From assembly GCA_050084515.1 (NCBI GenBank), contig CM114273.1, positions 36,394,001 through 36,458,000 on the forward strand: a DNA stretch of 64,000 nucleotides. Reading direction: 5' to 3'. The notes under the pieces were generated by a model. That model saw only the letters and a program-made list of their open reading frames with translations. It ran no database searches and was not told the DNA's origin. This document shows, piece after piece, positions 58,073 to 64,000 of this stretch; position 1 is the first letter of the stretch; each line of letters starts with the position of its first letter. The stretch is from Blasia pusilla (lineage: Eukaryota > Marchantiophyta > Marchantiopsida > Blasiales). Both the position numbers and the translations under genes were made by a program.

Positions 58073-58452
58073 CTATACACATCTTGGACACATCCATTGT
58101 CCTGTGGGAACTACATCAAGAGGGAGGGGGTCAGACATGACATATGCCACCCTCGAGAACAACCATCACATACCAACATGGTGGCTGCACCCCTTGTAGA
58201 TCCGCACAACATACACCTCAAGCCTCCACGTACCACTGCCAAGCTTGCATCCACTGTCCCGTCAACGTTCGAAAGATGACATGGTGCATAATTGCACACA
58301 TGATCCTTCCATACCATACCATCCCGTCCCTCCAACATGAGGACTCCGGTCAGTAATACCTCGCGCACACGTAGGATCGTGCGCCATGCAGTGACATCTA
58401 GCATCGTGGGTGCCGCCTGTTGTAAATACACGTAATCTTCAGGATGAAACAT
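58073..58452 (-). pseudogene. Copy 3 pol C-terminus: GPY/F-like module and PHD finger
   Basis: Frame 58452-58111 has TILRVREVLLTGVLMLEGRDG and then PHD ligands CMLC, VCDGC and WHMSC (from 58215). A frameshift after LTPS hides the end, but the next frame reads VPTGQWMCPRCV and a stop at 58073. With that, all eight zinc ligands and the conserved Trp two residues before the last Cys pair are present. The stop follows the last Cys by one residue, as in copies 1 and 2. Confidence 0.85.
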
Positions 58453-58495
58453 CCTAAGCCATGGACGATAACCTCCTCCAAGATGATCGCGTACC

Positions 58496-59309
58496 TCAAT
58501 GTATCTTTATGCTGAGCAATAGCGAAGTTCTCAAAGGCCATGGCATAACTCTACGAAAAATCTCCGCCCTTTGAGAACACCCTAGATCATCAAGATCTAA
58601 CACCTCCACCATGTCACGTCGAATAGCTAGAGGTAAATCTAGCTCTCTCCCAAAGAGCAAAAAGTGTGGTGAAAATGACGCCAAGGATGCCTGCCGACTA
58701 AAGCAATAACCCATAGCCAACCATGGCAACTATAGGTCCCACTCCCTCAACTGTCCTCGCTGCAAGCCATACTTGCGCAATCCTCTCTTCACCTGCTGTA
58801 CTACTCTCTCCGCCAACCCATCCGCCTCAAGATGATCTTTGGACATGGTGTGGTGATCTATCAATGATTGATCACACAAGGCCTGAAACTCTCCCTTGAA
58901 CTCGGTACCCTGGTCAGTCAACACCTCCGCCAATGCACCAAAGTGACTAAGCACACGATCTAGAAACGCATAAGTTGTTCCCTCGCTCGCCTTGTCCGGT
59001 AGTGCCACCAACTCTATCCACTTGGAGAAATGCTCCACCATGACCAACACGTACTTGTGATGACGCCCCGTGAATGGAAAAGGACCTGCAAAGTCTAAAC
59101 TCCAACGATATCCTAAATCCATAATCGGAAAAGGATGTAACTGCGGAGTGGAAGCATTGAAGGATGCTCGCACTCTATCACATACCATAGATCTAGCCAC
59201 AAACTATTGTACCCGAATATGCATGCCGCGCCACCAATACTGAATCTGGAGTAAGCTGTAAGTACGCTTCACTCCAAAATGTCCCAACTCCTCATGGGCA
59301 TGTCGCACT
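58496..59309 (-). pseudogene. Copy 3 integrase core (left of the solo LTR)
   Basis: Frame 59200-58730 contains the second Cys pair region (SMVCDRVRASF), WSLDFAGPFP (first Asp), EVLTDQGTEFKGEF (second Asp) and LEADGLAERVVQQ (Glu), so the full D,D,E triad is present. Frame 58729-58496 (YCFSRQASLASFSPHFLLFG and DLDDLGC) continues the C-terminal region. A TAG separates the two frames. The zinc-domain half lies beyond the inserted solo LTR. Confidence 0.85.
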
Positions 59310-59554
59310 TGTCACATCTGAGTAGCCGATAGGCCGAGATCTATCATGGATAGGGCGTAGGAGCCAGCGGACTATCTTGAGTGTAACTTTGTCCCACGGT
59401 GTTGGATGAGGTTGAGGATAGGTCCATTGTGTCAGGAACATCGTTTCTGATAACTTTCATGTTGAGGTCTTTTACAAATGGGTGACTTGTTGACCAGGTC
59501 ACCCGCCCCTGGTTACCTGTGCGCGCAGGTTACCAAGGGGAGGGCTATTTTTAG

Positions 59555-59578
59555 GGGAAGAGCCTTTTGGCTCTTCCC
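59555..59578 (+). promoter_or_regulatory. Hairpin upstream of the LTR TATA box
   Basis: GGGAAGAGCC-TTTT-GGCTCTTCCC: a perfect 10-bp stem with a 4-base loop, five bases upstream of TATATAA. It is conserved without change in the copy 3 3' LTR (57588-57611). Confidence 0.65.
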
Positions 59579-59596
59579 AACCCTATATAAGAGAGG

Positions 59597-59620
59597 AAGA
59601 TGGCTTTCCTAAGCCATCTT
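59597..59620 (+). promoter_or_regulatory. Hairpin downstream of the LTR TATA box
   Basis: AAGATGGCTT-TCCT-AAGCCATCTT: a perfect 10-bp stem six bases after TATATAA, near the likely transcription start. In the 57.5 kb LTR it carries two mismatches. Copy 1 has an unrelated 11-bp hairpin at the same place relative to its TATA box. Confidence 0.6.
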
Positions 59621-59928
59621 TCTCATGTTGGGCCGTTGGAGCACCTCCCTTGTATGTGTGTGAGATAGGAGTAGGGTGCTAGCGTCTGGATTCCTTGATA
59701 GCACAGGGTGGACGAGGCTCGATATGCCGATGTAGATTGAGGAGTGGAGTTTTAGGCCGGGTGTGCCATTTTTACTACTTTTTATTTTTGTTGTGTGATC
59801 TCCATGTATATGTATGAGTTGATTTTTTGTACATGTGTGGATCGACCCGTGTGTGGGGAAGATCAGTGTTGTGTGGTGTAGATGTGACCAGCGATGTATG
59901 TTGTGTAGCGATATGTATGCGCACGACA

Positions 59929-60216
59929 CACTACACGTGCTCGCTGAGAAGGATGAGGTACCACTCGTATCCTACCATCTCCCCATACCCGCAAAATGTG
60001 AGTCCCCTCCCACCTAAACCTCTTGGCTCGCTCTAGGATCCGATCCCGCTCCCAGCACTCATTGTGCTCGCTATGACGCCAGTGCGCAAGAACTCCACAA
60101 CCTCCACGTCATCATGGATATCGCGACCACTTGTCGCCTCCTCACCGACCTCTAGATCCAAAGACTCATCATCCAACCCCACCGCTGGAGTCATCACCTA
60201 TGGTGACCTACCATAG
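59929..60216 (-). pseudogene. Copy 3 integrase zinc-domain side and linker
   Basis: Continuation of the integrase region on the other side of the solo LTR. It aligns with the segment of copy 1 that leads from the RNase H tether to the HHCC domain, but is broken into short frames. Confidence 0.55.
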
Positions 60217-60680
60217 TCAACCAACAAAGATAGGGAGATGCATGCCAACCGGGCACCATCTCCTCATCACTCTCTTTGTGCCATCGTCTCTCTGACTCGG
60301 ACATGGGTCACGACTCAACCCATCCGCATCCTGGTTCACCCGACCTGGCGTATGAACCACCTCAAACTCATACTCATGTAGTAATAGAGCCCACCTGGCA
60401 AGCTTTCCCGTAAGCTTGTCGGATTCCATCAACCACCTCAACGGCTAATGATCAGTGATAAGTGTGAAAGGGTTGCCGAATAAATAGCACCTAAAATATG
60501 CCACGGCTCACACTGCAACCAAGCACTCTTCCTCGTAGGAGTTATACTTCGCCTCTGGAATGTTGTTCAATCAGCTCATGTAAGCCACAAGGAACTCCCT
60601 CTCCTCATCATCCCTCTGAGTAACAATCCGTATATAACTGGAATGGGCGACCCCTAACCGGTCTCTGTAAAATGGGTGAG
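60217..60680 (-). pseudogene. Copy 3 RNase H and tether
   Basis: Frame 60441-60217 reads RWLMESDKLTGKLARWALLL and then NQDADGLSRDPCPSQ, the tether after RNase H. The catalytic part up to 60.68 kb is in broken frames, but AVWAVAHF-like and SYEEE-like pieces can be matched to copy 2. Confidence 0.65.
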
Positions 60681-60684
60681 GACT

Positions 60685-61709
60685 TCAAATGAGCTCCTTA
60701 AATGCTTGCTCTTGATCATCTCCCCACAACCAAACCTGATCAAGTCTCGTCAACAAGGTCAAAGACTTTGCGATCGCACTAAAACCCTTGACATACCGCC
60801 GATAGAAGTTTGCCAGTCCAAGAAACGCTCGAACTCCACTCACATCTTTAGGGTGTGGAATCTGCGCAATAGCCTCCACCTTCGTCTGCTAAACGCCTAA
60901 CCCACTCGAGTATATGGTGTGTCCCAAATACTCAATCTGCTCCTGAAAGAATTTGCACTTGCTTGGATGTAACTTCACTCCATGTAACTGCAATCGCTGA
61001 AACACCTCCTCCTAGTGTCGCTCATGGTCCTCAACCGTGGAACTAAAGATAAGAATGTCATCTATGTAACATCGTACAAAATCTAAGCCAGCCATGAGCC
61101 TATCCATCACTCTTTGAAACTCTGCAGGCGCGTTCTTCGACCCAAATGGTAAGAACCGCCACTGATACAAGAAATCTCTCCTGAACCGATCTATCCCCCA
61201 GAATGTTGTCTTCTCCCTGTCCTCCAACCTGATAGGAAGCTGATGATAGCCAACACGGAGATCTAAAGTACTGAAGATCTTTGCATGCCCTACCGCATGA
61301 AAGATCTCCTTAGGAGTAGGCATGGCGTACCGATCTGACCTCGTCTGTCGATTGATAGGACGGTAATCTCCACACATCTGCCTATCCGTCCAAATGCCAT
61401 ACATACCCTTCTTTGCTGGCATGACTATGGCACATGCATACTCCCCATGTGATAACTCCACAAGTCCTGCCTCCAACAAGTCTTGATTCCTGCTCTGAAT
61501 CAAGGCTCGCTCCATATCAAAATACCTATAGGATCGACGAAAGATCGATGTATCACTAGCCAACTCAATCCGTATCCCGGGACCTTCAGCGTATCCAAGT
61601 CTCTCATACTCAAGGCAAAACAACTAACATGCCCTCTCAAAAACCTATGAACTCGCCGTCGCTCTCCTCCTATCAACTTGAGACCTATCACAGGCTTCCA
61701 AGTCTCCAT
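60685..61709 (-). pseudogene. Copy 3 reverse transcriptase
   Basis: Frame 61623-61012 is intact over 203 codons. It contains QMCGDYRPINRQT, TLDLRVGYHQLPI, FLPFGSKNAPAEFQRVMDRL and CYIDDILIFSS, the YIDD active site. Frame 60879-60685 continues with IPHPKDVSGVRAFLGLANFY. A break around 60.9-61.0 kb separates them. The RT begins about 160 bp after the methyltransferase frame ends, so both would be parts of one polyprotein. Confidence 0.85.
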
Positions 61710-61864
61710 CGTGACCTCACTCGAGAGGACGCAACCTCTGGCTTTGGTTGCTATGTAGCAACCCTAGCCACCTCCACAATAACCACTCCACTCTGACCTC
61801 CTACACCATGCTCCACATCCAAAAAATGAACTTGTGCTACTCTGGCCGCCTTCACACTCTCTGC

Positions 61865-63331
61865 TCAAATGACGTCCCAGGAAGTCCATAGGTGCCTATC
61901 TCTCATGGTCCCACCCCCAGCCAATGCATGTACAGACCATGTAGGCAATGGTCCAACTCGTGGACGTGACGACATGGATGACACTCGCATCCGTCTCTGC
62001 TTAGCCATACCTAGGCTGACTATCCATGTGAGACAGTTGAAGTCCATTGCCTGCCCCAACACCTGTCTCCGGGATGCCTGAGTCATACCTGGCACCGCCG
62101 TAGTACCCGTAGCAAACCTCATGGCGTGCTTGCGCTCATCTGGTGTAGGCTCCTCTAATGCTCGGATCACCTCATCCAAAATCATGCCTGGCCCTCCTTG
62201 ACGAAAGGTATGGGATGTTGCGAAGCTCACCAACGTCCGTAAGGCTGCCCTTAACTCCCCCACCCTATTGGCCATCGCCAACGGTGGTCTATCATCCCAA
62301 GTCACCACTTGAGATCGACGCACTGAGCCCAAAATAGCATCCACTGTGAGATGTGGTGCTCTTTGGACTCCATCGTATGCTTGACTCAGTACCTCTGATG
62401 GTATCAGGTTCGTCCACCATAATCGTGGACGATGGGCATGTGATCCAACTCTCCCTGCATCTAGCCCCACACCGGGTCCCAACCAGGACCTCACCTGATG
62501 CACACTCGTCATCACACGTGCACGAGTGTCTCCCAACAACGGCACGTTCTCCAAAATGTACGATGGAGAACATGTTTGACTCTCCTGCAAGTGTCGTACT
62601 ACTCGCAACATCTCCCAAAACATCCCTGACCTCGGATCTTGCAATCCAAATCCTCGGCCAGTTGATGAATGACCATGACATGGCCATCCAGCAATCACCA
62701 AATGAATGGTGCCAACTCTATCCAGATCCTGCGCCCCTACCAAAGAGATGTCGGCGGGTAGTGTATGCTGATATCCCCATACTACAAATACCAACAACAA
62801 TTCAAAATACCTCAGGACCAATCTTGCTACGTGAAGTAATGAAACTCGCTGCGCGGTCTCATCTCTCTCCACATAAAGGTACTCATGCACCCGTATGCCC
62901 GCCTGCAATACTCCAGCCAATCCGGTGCTAATCCCTCCGAAGAGATCTAACATCCTAACACCCTCCTCTAAACACTGCCATACAATGGGTATGGTATCCA
63001 ATGGGGTCAACGTCTCCACTCCAAGGGCCCGATCGCCACATGACTCTCGCTGCCCCGGGATAAAAGCATGACTCCACGCCTGCCTCACGAGGTTGTCGTC
63101 ACTCCTTTGTCGCTCTCGAGTCGTACCCCACAATGGTGAAGAGGTCTTGCCAACATGGGAAGACATACCTGCCATGGCCTGTCTCTCTGTGGGACTATCC
63201 GCTACTGGGACATCCCCTGCATGTGCATTCCTCTCCAACAACTCTCCGGGCCAGCTAACACTACTTGTGAAAGCTGCCAACGTGGTCACAGACTCACCTC
63301 GTGATCGACCACCTCGTCTCGCAAACAGCAT
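61865..63331 (-). CDS. DNMT3-like cytosine-5 DNA methyltransferase inside a gypsy pol
   Basis: A 488-codon uninterrupted frame. Residues 1-120 are a linker also found in copy 2. Motif I is MLDLFGGISTGLAG (about 128-140), motif II Glu is in YVERDE (about 155), motif IV is LVIAGWPCHGHSS with catalytic Cys at about 218, motif VI is YILENVPLLGDTR (Glu-Asn-Val about 261-263), and motif VIII is SHAHRPRLWWTNL (about 298-309). About 80-90 residues then form a short target-recognition part, followed by a motif IX-like TPDERKHAMRF and motif X VLGQAMDFNCLTWI (about 425-437). The unpermuted order with AHRxRxxW resembles DNMT3. The reaction is methyl transfer from AdoMet to C5 of cytosine. The first Met is arbitrary, because the domain was part of Gag-Pol. 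It lies between protease and RT in copies 1 and 2. Confidence 0.87.
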   Translation of the reverse strand: MLFARRGGRSRGESVTTLAAFTSSVSWPGELLERNAHAGDVPVADSPTERQAMAGMSSHVGKTSSPLWGTTRERQRSDDNLVRQAWSHAFIPGQRESCGDRALGVETLTPLDTIPIVWQCLEEGVRMLDLFGGISTGLAGVLQAGIRVHEYLYVERDETAQRVSLLHVARLVLRYFELLLVFVVWGYQHTLPADISLVGAQDLDRVGTIHLVIAGWPCHGHSSTGRGFGLQDPRSGMFWEMLRVVRHLQESQTCSPSYILENVPLLGDTRARVMTSVHQVRSWLGPGVGLDAGRVGSHAHRPRLWWTNLIPSEVLSQAYDGVQRAPHLTVDAILGSVRRSQVVTWDDRPPLAMANRVGELRAALRTLVSFATSHTFRQGGPGMILDEVIRALEEPTPDERKHAMRFATGTTAVPGMTQASRRQVLGQAMDFNCLTWIVSLGMAKQRRMRVSSMSSRPRVGPLPTWSVHALAGGGTMRDRHLWTSWDVI

Positions 63332-63334
63332 AGG

Positions 63335-64000
63335 TTACTGACTCATCAGCCCGTCACCTGACCATCACCTTGGCCGATAAGCAACGGTCTTCCCAGAAGT
63401 CAAGGATATCGAGTAGGGGTTGATAGAGTTTTCCTTCAGGAGTGCTTAAAGGCTATAGGAATATTTTATCTAACAAAGTCCTGGATTCACTAATTCCTTC
63501 ATTTTGGAATAGAGGCCGTTGAAATTCAATTGTGGACAAGACCCTAGGAGTCCGCCGAAACATGTTGGATTCTAGTCGACTAAATGTTCACTCAATAGCG
63601 CATCGGTTGAACGATTTAGGGGAATATGAGGATTATCATACAATTGAAACGTGCAAAACCATTTTTTCCCAAGCAGGTCTTTAGGTTTGAAATCTAAACA
63701 ATCTCTCACTTAATTTTCTCATACCCCATGCAGCGATGCAACGGGGTTTTTGAATGGCAGCGTGGGAAATGGCCTCGAACTTCATGACTATTTAATTCCT
63801 TCAATTGAGGTGAACAAGTGAATCCCAATTACTCATATTGCTCAAACTTATTATGAGTTACAATACATGCCAAACACAAAATTTGTGATCTGGTTTCCAT
63901 TCTATGGCTATATGGAGGGTGTAGGGTTGCATTAGGAATATGTTTTAAAAGCCTTTGAGGTAATATTGAATATGGGGGGCTCACATTCTTGTTGTGGCCA
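63335..64000. other. Flanking DNA beyond truncated copy 3
   Basis: A further 50-80 bp may still belong to copy 3. After about 63.42 kb the sequence is AT-rich with no gene or repeat that I recognise. No 5' LTR is present, so copy 3 ends in a truncation here. Confidence 0.5.

Larger units (their letters stand above)
59310..59928 (+). mobile_element. Solo LTR inserted in the copy 3 integrase
   Basis: A 619-bp plus-strand LTR, TGTCACATCTGAG to GCGCACGACA, flanked by CACT on both sides (59306-59309 and 59929-59932). Removing it with one CACT restores the alignment of the integrase region with copy 1. It is a solo LTR of the copy 3 subfamily left by LTR-LTR recombination. It has TATATAA (59584-59590), bracketed by two perfect 10-bp-stem hairpins. 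Confidence 0.85.
57339..63334 (-). mobile_element. Copy 3: gypsy element with intact methyltransferase frame
   Basis: Minus-strand, 5'-truncated copy. From the right: methyltransferase, RT, RNase H, integrase (split by a solo LTR), GPY/F-like module, PHD finger, purine tract, pre-LTR segment, 3' LTR. Gag and protease are missing because homology to copy 2 stops just upstream of the methyltransferase frame, near 63.35-63.4 kb. The methyltransferase (488 codons) and RT (203 codons) frames are the longest intact pieces of the family in the window. Confidence 0.85.

Overview
This window looks like nuclear DNA of a land plant (streptophyte), most likely a non-flowering one. It holds three host genes with plant-type structure: cytosolic ribosomal protein uS5 (RPS2), inositol-pentakisphosphate 2-kinase (IPK1) and plastid HSP90 with 19 exons. 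They are surrounded by long, nested Ty3/gypsy retrotransposons, a nuclear copy of plastid ndhD, and AT-rich intergenic DNA. The taxon cannot be fixed from the window. The seedless-plant leaning rests on the unpermuted, DNMT3-like methyltransferase carried by the retroelements and on the overall style of the repeats, so it is only moderately secure.

Layout. 1-3.98 kb: AT-rich DNA with one degenerate tandem repeat. 3.99-13.52 kb: a decayed minus-strand Ty3/gypsy element (gag, two CCHC knuckles, protease, RT, RNase H, integrase) with an extra coiled-coil ORF after integrase. Its left LTR is 1.3 kb, its right LTR is almost completely deleted, and GTGAC flanks both ends. 14.16-24.29 kb: an LTR interrupted by a 9.6 kb minus-strand element (copy 1). 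24.3-27.3 kb: a possible Harbinger-like fragment, a GC-rich stretch, and an array of five 25-bp palindromes leading into copy 2 (plus strand, to 34.99 kb). 35.35-35.45 kb: the ndhD fragment. 37.2-39.5 kb: RPS2 (minus). 40.9-44.0 kb: IPK1 (plus), divergent from RPS2 across a 1.4 kb spacer built of degenerate repeats. 45.9-53.0 kb: plastid HSP90 (minus). 53.6-57.3 kb: AT-rich with microsatellites. 57.3-63.3 kb: copy 3 (minus), with a 619-bp solo LTR inside its integrase.

The main discovery is the family represented by copies 1, 2 and 3. All three share the order (gag and zinc knuckle, G/R-rich tail, protease) - DNMT3/DRM-like cytosine-5 methyltransferase - RT - RNase H - integrase - GPY/F-like module - C-terminal PHD finger. 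Copy 3 starts after the protease. In copy 3 the methyltransferase is one uninterrupted 488-codon frame with motifs I, IV (Pro-Cys), VI (Glu-Asn-Val), VIII and X visible. The PHD finger ends pol in all three copies, where many plant gypsy elements carry a chromodomain. The element therefore seems to encode both a DNA-methylation writer and a histone-tail reader. Retrotransposon-borne methyltransferases have been reported in dinoflagellates and charophyte algae; I do not know of a description of the methyltransferase plus PHD combination in a land plant.

Limits. All coordinates and splice sites were read by eye. Exon phases were checked for HSP90, RPS2 and IPK1, but the 3' end of IPK1 is unresolved. 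The ends of the retroelements are approximate except where target duplications or LTR pairs are cited.
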